A stretch of DNA of 64,000 nucleotides, from contig NZ_MCGV01000001.1 of assembly GCF_001705235.1 (NCBI RefSeq), forward strand, positions 2,170,001 through 2,234,000. The letters run 5' to 3'. A model generated the notes under the pieces. The model was given only the letters and a program-made list of their open reading frames with translations, made no database searches and was not told the DNA's origin. Positions 1 through 8,793 of this stretch are shown here, piece by piece. Positions within the stretch are counted from its first letter, which is position 1; every line of letters starts with the position of its first letter. This DNA comes from Clostridium pasteurianum. Its GTDB lineage: Bacteria; Bacillota; Clostridia; Clostridiales; Clostridiaceae. The position numbers were made by a program, and so were the translations under genes.

Positions 1-689
1 TTTTCATATCTATAGTTTTTATATTTTTGACTTCCGCAATCTACTATTGTTCCACCTATAGCATTAGAAGTACCATTAATATACTTCGATGTAGAGTGAA
101 TTATAATATCAGCTCCGTATTCTATAGGACTTATTAAACACGGTGTTGAAATAGTAGAATCAACCATAAAAATTATTCCCTTTTGGTTGCAAACTTTTCC
201 TACTGTTTCAGCATCTAAAATATCTAGTTTAGGATTTCCTATAGTCTCAGCATAAACGAGTTTTGTACTCTTCGTTATATTGTTAAGAAGGCTCTCTTCA
301 TTTATTTCCTCTAAAAATATGACTTTGACCCCGATATCCTTTAAATTAGAAATAAGAGTATACGTTCCTCCATAAAGACCAGTTGAAGCGATTATTTCAT
401 CACCGGGACTAACAATATTAGTAATTGCCATATATATAGCACTCATGCCAGATGCTGCTGAAGTTGCTGTAAGCCCTCCTTCAATGCTTGCCATCCTTCT
501 TTCAAAAGCTAAAACAGTTGGATTAGATAGTCTGCTGTACACATATCCCGGAAATTTTCCTTTAAATATATTTTCTAATTCAGCTGGAGAACTATGAGCA
601 TATGCATTGGACATATATATAGGGACATTGGTTGCCCCTGTTTTCTCTAAATTATAATTGCCATGAATAAGCTTTGTTGAAAATCTCAC
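1..689 (-). CDS. metY: O-acetylhomoserine sulfhydrylase, N-terminal part (cut by window edge)
   Basis: A PLP-dependent Cys/Met-metabolism enzyme that would make homocysteine from O-acetylhomoserine and a sulfide donor. About 229 N-terminal residues are present and the gene runs off the left edge. The translation has the family features STKLIHG near the start, YSRLSNPT, an SGMSA phosphate-binding turn, the ETIGNP segment and the PLP-lysine motif STSKYI. The start is a GTG at 689 preceded by a G-rich ribosome site. It lies 11 bp behind the sulfite reductase in the same operon, together with a sulfur carrier, E1 enzyme and JAMM protease, so sulfur is probably delivered as a protein thiocarboxylate. 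A methionine gamma-lyase is less likely. Confidence 0.87.
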   Translation of the reverse strand, partial: MRFSTKLIHGNYNLEKTGATNVPIYMSNAYAHSSPAELENIFKGKFPGYVYSRLSNPTVLAFERRMASIEGGLTATSAASGMSAIYMAITNIVSPGDEIIASTGLYGGTYTLISNLKDIGVKVIFLEEINEESLLNNITKSTKLVYAETIGNPKLDILDAETVGKVCNQKGIIFMVDSTISTPCLISPIEYGADIIIHSTSKYINGTSNAIGGTIVDCGSQKYKNYRYE

Positions 690-700
690 AATTCTGCCCC

Positions 701-3010
701 CTATTTATTCTTTTTAACCACAAGAAGATTGTATCCATTAAATTTATCATCAATATTTATTACTTCATGTCCTTCTTTTTCAACACTTCTAGGAACATTG
801 TTAATAGGATCACCATCATCAAGATAAAATCCAAGTGTCGTACCAGGTTTCACCTTAGAAAGTTCAATTTTAACTTTTACAAAATTTATAGGACACTTAA
901 CTCCTCTGAAATCAATAATTTTATACTCTCCCTCTGTCTTTCCTGTTGAATTACTTTCTTTATTTACTTCATTTTCTTTGGGAAGAGTTATGTCAAGCTT
1001 GCCATCTAATGAATCAAACATATCTCTAACTTTACCTACAACATAACTTACGTCCTTTTCCTTATCTGATATATCACTAATATCTCCAAGCTTAAAATCT
1101 ATGAGTTCATCAATTAAGTCCTTTATATCTTCTCTTAAATATCCCTCATCAACAAAATTCTTTATGAATTCTTTAAATATTTCCCTCTCTTTAGACGTAT
1201 CTATTCCCCTCAATATCAGAAGTGCCCTTGATGCTGAAAGTGCAGCTTCATAAAGTTTTGAACTATTCTTAGAAATACCATAATCTTTTAAATACGATTC
1301 TGCATTCCATATATCCATTTTTATTACATCAAGCACACCTGTACTGCACTCACCTTTTCCTCTTCCCTCAAGAGAAAATCTTTTGCATGCTCCCCAATCG
1401 AAATAAAGTTCTGGATTATCTTTATAGCTTTCAAGTGTTGAATATTTTTCAGTAAGTTCTTTTATTTCTTTCCTATTATTATCAAGAAATTCATAAAAAT
1501 TTACGTATACTGAATTTGCTTTAAGCTCAGCAAGCTCTAAAAGATATTCTGGTACTTTTTTAGCAGGTATATCACCCACTGCTTCCGCTAACTTTGCGCC
1601 ATTAGATCCAAGATATCCTCCCAGAGAAACTGTATACATAGGAATTAGTCCATCATCTGTCCTTTTAGCTCTTCCATTTAATCCTATAGCTCCTTTTTCA
1701 TGCTGTGCACAGGAATTGAGACAACCTGAAATATATATTTTAGGAAGTGCTTTTTTTATTTTCATGTCTTCATTCTTAAATTTATCCTTTATGGCTTTAA
1801 GAAGTCCTTGAGACAGACATAATCCAAGCTGACAAGTTGCTGCACCTGCGCAAGTTGAGGAGTTAAATAAATTTATATTTGAAGAAAAATCGCCTATTAT
1901 ATCTGCAAGTTTCACTGCATCCTCATTTTTAATATCGCGTGCAAAAAAGCCTTGAGTATTTGCAAGTCTTATTGTTACTTTATAATTAAGTCCGTCTAAA
2001 AAGTTTATTACCTTGTTTAAATCATCTATTTTGAGATTTCCGCACTCTGGATGAACATAAACTGAATAATAACCTTCCTGTTTTTGCTTAAATAACACAT
2101 TTTCATATTTATCACTTAAATCATCAATATACTCTAAATCTTCATAGCATACTTTATTGTTATCATCTATTAGAATATCAAGATTTTCCTGTTCCTTAAC
2201 TTTTTTAAGTTCTTCATTAAAGAGTTCTTTAAATTTTTCATCACCATATCTATAAGTAATAAACCTTATTCTAGCCTTATTTTTGTTCGTCCTGTCACCT
2301 TCCTTTTCAAAAAGCTTTTTCATTGCAACTACGTAATAAAGTACATCTTTTGCTTCAATAAAATCTGCAAGTTTTATTGAAGCTCTAGGTTTTCCACCAA
2401 GTCCGCCTGCTCCAAATACCTTAAAGCCCTTTACCCCATCTTTAATTTGAGCTATAAAACCCAAATCAGAAATAGAAGCATTAGCCGTATCATCTACACT
2501 GTCTGAAAAGGCAATTTTATATTTTCTTGGAAGATTCATATTTGTAGGGTCCTTTATAAGATAATTTGTTACTCTATCCTTATACGGTTCAACATCAAAA
2601 ACATCATTATAAGCTACTCCTGATAAAGGTGAACTTGCAACATTTCTTATCGTATTCCCTCCCGTTCCCTTAGTCATTATTCCATTGTCTATAAGCTTCT
2701 TTAATACTTTATAAACATCCTTAAGGTCTACTTTATGAAATTGAGCATCTTCTCTTGATGTAAGATGAATTTTTCCATGAGAGTACTCTTCTCCTAGTTT
2801 ACTTATAACTTTAAGCTGAGGAAGTGTTACAAATCCACCTGGAAGTCTCATTCTTATCATGTAATTTTCTTTTTCTCTCTGCTCGTACACACCCATTGAA
2901 ACTCTAAATGCCTTAAATCTTAAAGGATCAATTTGCTTATTCAAATATTGTTCTGCCTTTTCCTTAAAGTCTTCTACTTCTTTTCGATTTTCATCAGTTA
3001 TATTAAGCAT
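701..3010 (-). CDS. Siroheme [4Fe-4S] sulfite/nitrite reductase with C-terminal helical and TusA-like domains
   Basis: This 769-residue protein would reduce sulfite (or nitrite) by six electrons in the cytoplasm. Residues 1 to about 520 are a NirA/CysI-type reductase with two half-domains; the siroheme/4Fe-4S ligands are seen as TCAGAATC (C-x5-C) and GCLNSC (C-x3-C). A helical segment follows (about 535-680) with the motif SLEGRGKGECS. The last 75 residues are a TusA-like sulfur-relay domain with the catalytic motif CPINFVK. The start has a good ribosome site (AGAGGTG). It sits between the JAMM protease and metY. The fusion suggests that sulfide is handed on bound to protein. Sulfite as substrate is inferred from the operon, not from the sequence. 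Confidence 0.88.
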   Translation of the reverse strand: MLNITDENRKEVEDFKEKAEQYLNKQIDPLRFKAFRVSMGVYEQREKENYMIRMRLPGGFVTLPQLKVISKLGEEYSHGKIHLTSREDAQFHKVDLKDVYKVLKKLIDNGIMTKGTGGNTIRNVASSPLSGVAYNDVFDVEPYKDRVTNYLIKDPTNMNLPRKYKIAFSDSVDDTANASISDLGFIAQIKDGVKGFKVFGAGGLGGKPRASIKLADFIEAKDVLYYVVAMKKLFEKEGDRTNKNKARIRFITYRYGDEKFKELFNEELKKVKEQENLDILIDDNNKVCYEDLEYIDDLSDKYENVLFKQKQEGYYSVYVHPECGNLKIDDLNKVINFLDGLNYKVTIRLANTQGFFARDIKNEDAVKLADIIGDFSSNINLFNSSTCAGAATCQLGLCLSQGLLKAIKDKFKNEDMKIKKALPKIYISGCLNSCAQHEKGAIGLNGRAKRTDDGLIPMYTVSLGGYLGSNGAKLAEAVGDIPAKKVPEYLLELAELKANSVYVNFYEFLDNNRKEIKELTEKYSTLESYKDNPELYFDWGACKRFSLEGRGKGECSTGVLDVIKMDIWNAESYLKDYGISKNSSKLYEAALSASRALLILRGIDTSKEREIFKEFIKNFVDEGYLREDIKDLIDELIDFKLGDISDISDKEKDVSYVVGKVRDMFDSLDGKLDITLPKENEVNKESNSTGKTEGEYKIIDFRGVKCPINFVKVKIELSKVKPGTTLGFYLDDGDPINNVPRSVEKEGHEVINIDDKFNGYNLLVVKKNK

Positions 3011-3024
3011 ACTTTACACCTCTT

Positions 3025-3441
3025 TTAAACAATCTCATATTGAAGTTTTTCAACATAATTTTCATTTTTAATTACTTTAAACATATTAAGTACAGGTACT
3101 TCTTTATTTTGAAGAGATAAAATTGAATAAATTACATTTGGATCAAAAGATAATCGTTTGTCCTCTTCTGACGGTCTTGATGGTGAATATGGGTGAGAAT
3201 GATAATTTCCAAGCATCTCCATACCAAACGACCTTATGCTTTTTATTTTTTCAAATTGTTCTTTTGGCTCCATAGAAAAATGCTCACTGCTGTTGTCTGT
3301 ATTTTTCATAGGGAACACCTTATCTATATAAATATTTCCATTCTTCTTTGTACCTGCTAAAAAGCCGCAGCACTCATGATCAAACTCATCTTTGGCTTGC
3401 TTTATGATGGCACAATATTCTGATTTCTTTAAATAAATCAT
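3025..3441 (-). CDS. JAMM/Mov34 metalloprotease (HcyD/Mec-type)
   Basis: A 138-residue JAMM-family zinc protease. The motif is seen as the glutamate in HECCGFL near residue 24 and HSHPYSPSRPSEED near residue 83, giving the two histidines and the aspartate that bind zinc. In related operons such an enzyme trims the C-terminus of a ubiquitin-like sulfur carrier, or releases an amino acid from it. Here the carrier two genes upstream ends in GGGSIGF and would need trimming to expose a diglycine, which fits. It lies 4 bp behind the E1-like gene and 14 bp before the reductase. The ribosome site is GGGTGATAAG. Confidence 0.87.
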   Translation of the reverse strand: MIYLKKSEYCAIIKQAKDEFDHECCGFLAGTKKNGNIYIDKVFPMKNTDNSSEHFSMEPKEQFEKIKSIRSFGMEMLGNYHSHPYSPSRPSEEDKRLSFDPNVIYSILSLQNKEVPVLNMFKVIKNENYVEKLQYEIV

Positions 3442-3445
3442 CTTA

Positions 3446-4276
3446 TCACCCTTTTAATTTTCCTGATTTTAAATCACATGAAGGATTTTCATAGTCAATA
3501 AGTGTTTTTATAGTAGGATTCTCACCGCAAACTCCACACTTTTTGTTTTTTGCTACTTTTATCTTTCTGAATTCCATTTTCTTTGCATCAAAAGTAAGAA
3601 GATATCCTGCTAAAGTTTCTCCAACTCCAAGTATATATTTAACAGCTTCAAGTGCCTGAAGGCTTCCTATAATCCCTCCCATGGCTCCTATTACACCTGC
3701 TTCTCTACATGTTGGGACTACTCCGGCTGGAGGTGGTGATTGAAATATACATCTATAACACGGTGTATCGTTATCTGGTATATACGTTGTAAGCTGACCT
3801 TGAAATCTTATAATTCCCGCATGAGAAAAAGGTTTTTTTGCTAAAACACAGGCATCATTTATTAAAAACTTTGCTGCAAAATTGTCTGTTCCATCAATTA
3901 AAAAATCATAATTTTGATCCTTTATTATGTCTAGTATATTTTGTGATGTAACCATTTCATGATAAGTTATTACATTCACATCTGGGTTCATTGCATTAAT
4001 TGTTTCTTTTCCCGATTGAACTTTTGGCTTTCCAACATCCTTAGTTCCATGTATTATTTGCCTTTGAAGATTTGAAAGATCTACAACATCTCCATCTACA
4101 AGTCCAATTGTCCCAATTCCTGCAGCAGCTAAATACATAGCAGCAGGAGCTCCGAGTCCCCCCGTTCCAACTACAAGGACTTTAGAATTTAAAAGCTTTT
4201 CCTGGCCTTCCACTCCAACTTCTTGAAGCAAAATATGCCTTGAATACCTTTCTATTTGCTCCTCACTAAAATCCAA
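3446..4276 (-). CDS. E1-like sulfur-carrier adenylyltransferase (ThiF/MoeB/HcyF type)
   Basis: A cytoplasmic enzyme that would adenylate the C-terminal glycine of the small carrier encoded just upstream. It shows the ThiF/MoeB order: ERYSRHILL near the N-terminus, the nucleotide loop VVGTGGLGAPAA, the arginine region LSNLQRQI, DGTDNFAAKF, a zinc CxxC pair (CYRC and CGVC), and the cysteine region PTCREAGVIG. I chose the TTG at 4276 because GGGAGG lies 8 bases before it; a GTG at 4285 is in frame but overlaps that ribosome site. The gene overlaps the carrier gene by 11 bases, so translation is probably coupled. MoeB and ThiF are the alternatives; the neighbours argue for the homocysteine route. 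Confidence 0.88.
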   Translation of the reverse strand: MDFSEEQIERYSRHILLQEVGVEGQEKLLNSKVLVVGTGGLGAPAAMYLAAAGIGTIGLVDGDVVDLSNLQRQIIHGTKDVGKPKVQSGKETINAMNPDVNVITYHEMVTSQNILDIIKDQNYDFLIDGTDNFAAKFLINDACVLAKKPFSHAGIIRFQGQLTTYIPDNDTPCYRCIFQSPPPAGVVPTCREAGVIGAMGGIIGSLQALEAVKYILGVGETLAGYLLTFDAKKMEFRKIKVAKNKKCGVCGENPTIKTLIDYENPSCDLKSGKLKG

Positions 4277-4481
4277 TACTTCCACCTCCCATAAAGTACA
4301 AGAAGTCTATAACATCACTTTCCTTTAGAACCGTATCTGTAAATTTATCTCTATCAATAAATTCATTATTTAACTGTACTGTTACCATATCTGGCATTTC
4401 AACATTTTCTTCTACTAGAATTTCACTTATCGTTAAGCCATCTTTCACTTTCTTTTCTTTCCCATTAATTTGTAGTATCAT
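4266..4481 (-). CDS. ThiS/MoaD-like sulfur carrier with C-terminal extension (HcyS type)
   Basis: A 71-residue beta-grasp protein that would carry sulfur as a C-terminal thiocarboxylate. It starts MILQINGKEKK like ThiS and has a strong ribosome site (GGGAGG) before the ATG at 4481. ThiS and MoaD normally end in Gly-Gly, but this protein ends GGGSIGF, four residues beyond the glycines. That tail would block adenylation until removed, and a JAMM protease lies two genes downstream. The same pattern is known for HcyS of Wolinella succinogenes. The operon lacks thiamin and molybdopterin genes. Confidence 0.87.
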   Translation of the reverse strand: MILQINGKEKKVKDGLTISEILVEENVEMPDMVTVQLNNEFIDRDKFTDTVLKESDVIDFLYFMGGGSIGF

Positions 4482-4494
4482 AATTTTCCTCCCT

Positions 4495-5619
4495 TTAACT
4501 TTCAAGACATCTTTCAACTACAAATGCTGCTGAACCTACAGCAATTGTATCTTCTTTAAAATGTCCATATTTTTTTAAAACCACTTTTAATCTTTTAGAT
4601 ATAATTTCTTCACAAGTTTTATAAAAAAATTCCGAATAAAAAATCATTGATCCACTTAAAGTAATAGATTTAATATTAAGAATATTTGCGTAATTAATTA
4701 ATCCCATTGAGAAAATTATTGCAGCTTTTTCTATAATTTTCTTTGATAACATGTCACCCTTGTCAGCAGCTAAACATATGTCCTTATAATTAATTTTTTC
4801 TAACGATTTATTTATAATTGTATTTTTCCCATTGTTTACTTCAGAAACAAACTTACTTACTATATGATCGAAAGAACAATAATCTTTTATACATTTTGTG
4901 CTAAGCCCGTTATTATTTACAATTATATTTTCAAAAGTGTTTTGTAAATTAGTTGACATCTTTAACACTTTTCCTTTGCAACTTCCTACCATAATCCTTT
5001 CACCATAATCAAAATAAGCTGTACTTTCAAAATCACCTTTAAACCCATAAAAATACTCTGCTAACGCCCCAGCATTTACTCCCTCCTGAGTAAGCACCGT
5101 ACATCCTAACTTCTCTTCGAAAATATTTTTATATTCATCTAAAGTATATTCTGCATCACAATATGAGCCAGAAAAAGCCACTCCAACTCCAAACAACTCC
5201 AATAAATCCAACCTAAGTTCACACACAACTTTATTTATTTCATCAAATATTTGGCTTGATAGCTTATATGGATTTTCATTCTTTATGTCAAATTTTCGCT
5301 TTTCAAGTATTTCAAGTTTTAAATTAGTAAATACAATTTCAGTATAAATATCTGTTACATTTATACCTATAATATAAAAATTGCATAAATTAATATTGTA
5401 CATTATAGGTTTTCTTCCACCAGTAGATGTTCCAATACAATACTTTACTATAATCCTTTCTTTCTCTAATGGACTCATTATACGATTTAAAGTTGTCAAT
5501 TTTACATTAGTTAAAGTTGAAATTTCACTCTTGGTCATTGCCCCTTTTTTCTGAAGTAAATTAAAAATTCTCTTAGCATCATAATTCAAATTACTGAATA
5601 ATTCATAATAACACTTCAT
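4495..5619 (-). CDS. ROK-family transcriptional regulator
   Basis: A 374-residue protein with an N-terminal winged helix (about 10-75; KKGAMTKSEISTLTNVKLTTLNRIM) and a C-terminal ROK/actin-like domain (GVNAGALAEYFYG, SITLSGS, IAVGSAAFV). It is the first gene of the sulfur operon, ending 13 bases before the carrier gene, so it may regulate that operon. ROK regulators usually sense sugars or sugar phosphates. The usual ROK zinc-binding Cys cluster is not evident, and the ligand is unknown. Confidence 0.8.
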   Translation of the reverse strand: MKCYYELFSNLNYDAKRIFNLLQKKGAMTKSEISTLTNVKLTTLNRIMSPLEKERIIVKYCIGTSTGGRKPIMYNINLCNFYIIGINVTDIYTEIVFTNLKLEILEKRKFDIKNENPYKLSSQIFDEINKVVCELRLDLLELFGVGVAFSGSYCDAEYTLDEYKNIFEEKLGCTVLTQEGVNAGALAEYFYGFKGDFESTAYFDYGERIMVGSCKGKVLKMSTNLQNTFENIIVNNNGLSTKCIKDYCSFDHIVSKFVSEVNNGKNTIINKSLEKINYKDICLAADKGDMLSKKIIEKAAIIFSMGLINYANILNIKSITLSGSMIFYSEFFYKTCEEIISKRLKVVLKKYGHFKEDTIAVGSAAFVVERCLES

Positions 5620-5943
5620 AATAAACCTTCTTTTATCACTTTATATGACTTTTAACCATATTGGTAAAAACAAAATAAAAAAATAAATAGATTTATTTTT
5701 CAACATAATATTCCTACTAATTTGATATGAATATTATGTTTTAATTTATATTAAATCTATCACTTTACTAGGATATTGTCAATGACTTTTTTAAGTTTAC
5801 ATTGATTTATTTGATATTACGTTAAAAACCCAGCTAATCATTTTATATAATTGTGTGATTAACCGGGTTATTGCTAATAAAAAATTTTCTTCCTCTATTA
5901 CTTATAAAATAATGTATCTCTTCTGAAAAAATCAATAATTAAT
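5620..5943. other. Intergenic region: upstream of the ROK gene, downstream of the receptor-like gene
   Basis: An AT-rich gap of 324 bases between two minus-strand genes. It should hold the promoter of the sulfur operon near its left end and contains the transcription terminator listed separately. No ORF with a ribosome site is seen. Confidence 0.5.
5825..5872 (-). terminator. Rho-independent terminator of the receptor-like gene
   Basis: On the minus strand AACCCGGTTAATCA pairs imperfectly with TGATTAGCTGGGTT, followed by a short T run. It lies about 70 bases behind the stop at 5944. Confidence 0.65.
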
Positions 5944-7347
5944 TTATTCATTACCACCTGCAAATGCACCATTAAGCTTTCCAATAAGTGTTTGTTCACC
6001 ATTAGCCAAAACACTTAATTTCTCTATACTTTCCATCACTAGTTTTAAATTTTCTTGCAAATATCTCGAATAGCCCTCAACCTCTTCTGGAATTTTTTCT
6101 ATATTATTAAATCTATTCCTTTCACTTTCCAAAACCTGTTTCAATTTAAAAAACATATACTCTACCTCATATAATAATTGAAACAGTTTATTAAGCTTAC
6201 ATAAATAATCATTATCCTTATTTTTAATCATACTTATTTTATAACCGTAATCATTATTAATATCCTCTACCACCTTTTTGCCCTCATATATTGCTTTTCT
6301 AAATTTATCCTCAAGCTTATCTGTGGCTCCAGCTATATTGTTTATTGAAGTAAATGATCCTTTTTTAAATATTTTAATTTTTTCCGACATATCACAAAAT
6401 TTTTTTATTTGATTGTTAATCTTCATACATTGAACAGAAGACTCAAATACTATAACATTTATACCTTTATAAGCTTCCTCAATAGTTTGGCATAATTCTC
6501 TTACTGAATTAGAGCCAATATTATCCTGCACATTTCTTAATTTACCTTTTTGTATCTTGTCCTCTTTTTTGAAAGTATCTTTTATAACTTTATTTAAATT
6601 ATGGCGTATATATATAATTCTTTCTGTTATTTTTCCAAGTTCATCTTTCCTATTTGTATCATAAAAATATTCCGCTGCATTATCCTTAACTTCTGTATTT
6701 AAAAGAATCAAAATATCTTTTAGCTGTCTATAAAAATCCTTAAAAATAAAACTAATAAGTGCAAACGCAGTACTAATTATACAAAAACCTACTGTTACAA
6801 TTAATATATTAACTTTATTATGTAAAAAATCATATTTATTACTTCTCTCTTCAACATACTTTAAATTAATATTTACAAGCTTATCTTCTTCATTAATTAT
6901 AGAACTTGCAATTTCATCCATATCATTTAATTGATTTGACATATCAGTATAATTATTTCCTTTTAATAATCCAAGCGCAGTATTTTTTCGAAAATTATAT
7001 ATAATTAATCCTTTTCTTATTCTTTCCAAACTTTCTTTTTCGCCTTGCATATTATCTGTACAAATAACATAATCGGATATATCCATTTTCTCCATTTCAT
7101 TCATCTGATTAATTTTTTTATTTGAAGTATACTGAAAAAAATCATATTTATTTTTATATATATTATTTTTTAATGTACTTAATATCTTCTCATTTTTTAA
7201 ATAGTTTCCATAAACCTTATTGTAATTATCAGTAATTTTATTGGTTACAATCACTGAACTTAATATTACCATAATTATCAACATAAATAATATTATTACT
7301 ACACTAAATAATTTAAATTTTACCTTTAAGTTTTTAATATAATTCAT
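5944..7347 (-). CDS. Chemoreceptor-like membrane protein without a signalling hairpin
   Basis: A 467-residue protein with a transmembrane segment at its N-terminus (FKLFSVVIILFMLIIMVIL), an extracellular helical region of about 150 residues like the four-helix-bundle sensor of chemoreceptors, a second transmembrane segment (ILIVTVGFCIISTAFALISF), then a HAMP-like stretch and a long coiled region. The highly conserved E-A-A-R-A-G-E tip of a methyl-accepting protein is absent, so it probably does not couple to CheA in the normal way. I start at the ATG at 7347, which has GGAGAG in front; an upstream in-frame ATG at 7413 lacks one. The function is unknown. Confidence 0.65.
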   Translation of the reverse strand: MNYIKNLKVKFKLFSVVIILFMLIIMVILSSVIVTNKITDNYNKVYGNYLKNEKILSTLKNNIYKNKYDFFQYTSNKKINQMNEMEKMDISDYVICTDNMQGEKESLERIRKGLIIYNFRKNTALGLLKGNNYTDMSNQLNDMDEIASSIINEEDKLVNINLKYVEERSNKYDFLHNKVNILIVTVGFCIISTAFALISFIFKDFYRQLKDILILLNTEVKDNAAEYFYDTNRKDELGKITERIIYIRHNLNKVIKDTFKKEDKIQKGKLRNVQDNIGSNSVRELCQTIEEAYKGINVIVFESSVQCMKINNQIKKFCDMSEKIKIFKKGSFTSINNIAGATDKLEDKFRKAIYEGKKVVEDINNDYGYKISMIKNKDNDYLCKLNKLFQLLYEVEYMFFKLKQVLESERNRFNNIEKIPEEVEGYSRYLQENLKLVMESIEKLSVLANGEQTLIGKLNGAFAGGNE

Positions 7348-7621
7348 ATAGTATCTCTCCATTACATTAATATAATAAATCCCTATTATATTATATAGCT
7401 TTTTTGGTAACAAATTCTATTATGCTGTCGATATTTTAACATTTTTATTTTAAAATAAACTATAAATAAAAGCATAGATATCAAACTAAATCAGTTATTT
7501 AAATTTCGCAAACTTCGTAGAATGATTGAAAATTCACTTGTCTAAATAGTGATTTACTAATTTAATCTATACCTAAAATTCCGTAGGTACGGAGGAATTT
7601 TTTCCTCGTTTTACTCCAAAA

Positions 7622-7810
7622 GCGAACTAACATTGATTTGTAACATTAAAAAAGCTCTAATAAATCTTGGTGAAAAAATCGTAAAATACTTAGATATTTT
7701 AATTGTCTGAGCATCTTTTCAGCGAGTTATTGAAATATCTTAGTATTTTACAATTTCTTTACCTTAGATTTATAGAGCTTTTTTAATGTTACAAATCAAT
7801 GTTAGTTCGC
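7622..7810. repeat. Long near-perfect inverted repeat (about 85-bp arms)
   Basis: The outer 38 bases of each arm are identical in inverted orientation, starting GCGAACTAACATTGATTTG at the left and ending with its complement at the right; the inner parts diverge with scattered mismatches. The spacer is about 18 bases. It starts 9 bases after the hemB stop, so hemB transcripts would fold into a very long hairpin. No target-site duplication is evident. It could be a MITE or a structured RNA end. Confidence 0.85.
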
Positions 7811-7819
7811 AATATTTAA

Positions 7820-8782
7820 TTACCTAATCCATTTAGAAGCCTCTATGGCATAATATGTTATAATCATATCTGCTCCTGCTCTTTTAATTGATAAAAGCGA
7901 TTCAATGGCTATTGCCTTTTCATCTATCCATCCAAGCTTTGCACCAGCTTTTATCATAGCATATTCTCCGCTAACACTGTATGCTGCCATAGGAACATCA
8001 AATCTTTCTCTTGCAGTCTTTAAAACATCGAGATAAGAAAGTGCAGGTTTTACCATTACTATATCTGCCCCTTCGTTTATATCATCCTCAATTTCAAGCA
8101 TTGCTTCCCTTGCATTTGCAGGGTCCATCTGATAGCTTTTTCTATTTCCAAACTTAGGCGCAGAATCAGCAGCCTCTCTAAATGGTCCATAAAAAGCGGA
8201 ACAGTATTTTGCACTATAAGCCATTATCGAAACATTTTCATATCCGTTTTCATCAAGTGTATTTCTTATTTCCTCAATTCTTCCGTCCATCATATCTGAA
8301 GGTGCAACCATATCTGCTCCAGCCTTTGCATGAGAAAGTGCTATTTTAGCTATATACTTTATAGTTTCATCGTTATTTACATAACCATCATGAATTATTC
8401 CGCAGTGTCCATGGCTTGTATATTCGCACATGCATACATCTGTTATTATAAATAAATTTTTGTCTAGTTCTCTTATTTTTCTTACAGCCTTTTGAATGAT
8501 TCCATTTTCATCAAAAGCTCCTGATCCTATCTCGTCTTTATAATCAGGTATCCCAAACAAAATTATTCCTTTAACTCCAGCCCCTCTTATTTCATCTATT
8601 ATCTCTGGAAGTCTGTCCAAAGAATAATGATAATTATTAGGAAGAGATGGTATTTCTTTTTTTATATTTTCTCCTTCAACCACAAATAGTGGATATATAA
8701 AATCATTTGGACTTAGTGTAGTCTCCCTTACCATATCCCTTATATAACTATTTTTCCTTAGCCTTCTATGCCTTCTAAACAT
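7820..8782 (-). CDS. hemB: Delta-aminolevulinic acid dehydratase (porphobilinogen synthase)
   Basis: This enzyme condenses two 5-aminolevulinate molecules to porphobilinogen in the cytoplasm. At 320 residues it has normal family length. The zinc-binding cysteines are seen in [14 protein letters not shown], the catalytic lysine in [10 protein letters not shown], and a second conserved lysine region in [14 protein letters not shown]. It is the last gene of the hemA-to-hemB cluster, 11 bases behind hemL. Confidence 0.97.
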   Translation of the reverse strand: MFRRHRRLRKNSYIRDMVRETTLSPNDFIYPLFVVEGENIKKEIPSLPNNYHYSLDRLPEIIDEIRGAGVKGIILFGIPDYKDEIGSGAFDENGIIQKAVRKIRELDKNLFIITDVCMCEYTSHGHCGIIHDGYVNNDETIKYIAKIALSHAKAGADMVAPSDMMDGRIEEIRNTLDENGYENVSIMAYSAKYCSAFYGPFREAADSAPKFGNRKSYQMDPANAREAMLEIEDDINEGADIVMVKPALSYLDVLKTARERFDVPMAAYSVSGEYAMIKAGAKLGWIDEKAIAIESLLSIKRAGADMIITYYAIEASKWIR

Positions 8783-8793
8783 TTTTTTCCTCC

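Noticed and set aside
674-949. Plus-strand ORF of 91 codons
   Set aside because: Antisense to the reductase 3' end and metY start; low-complexity composition and no ribosome site.
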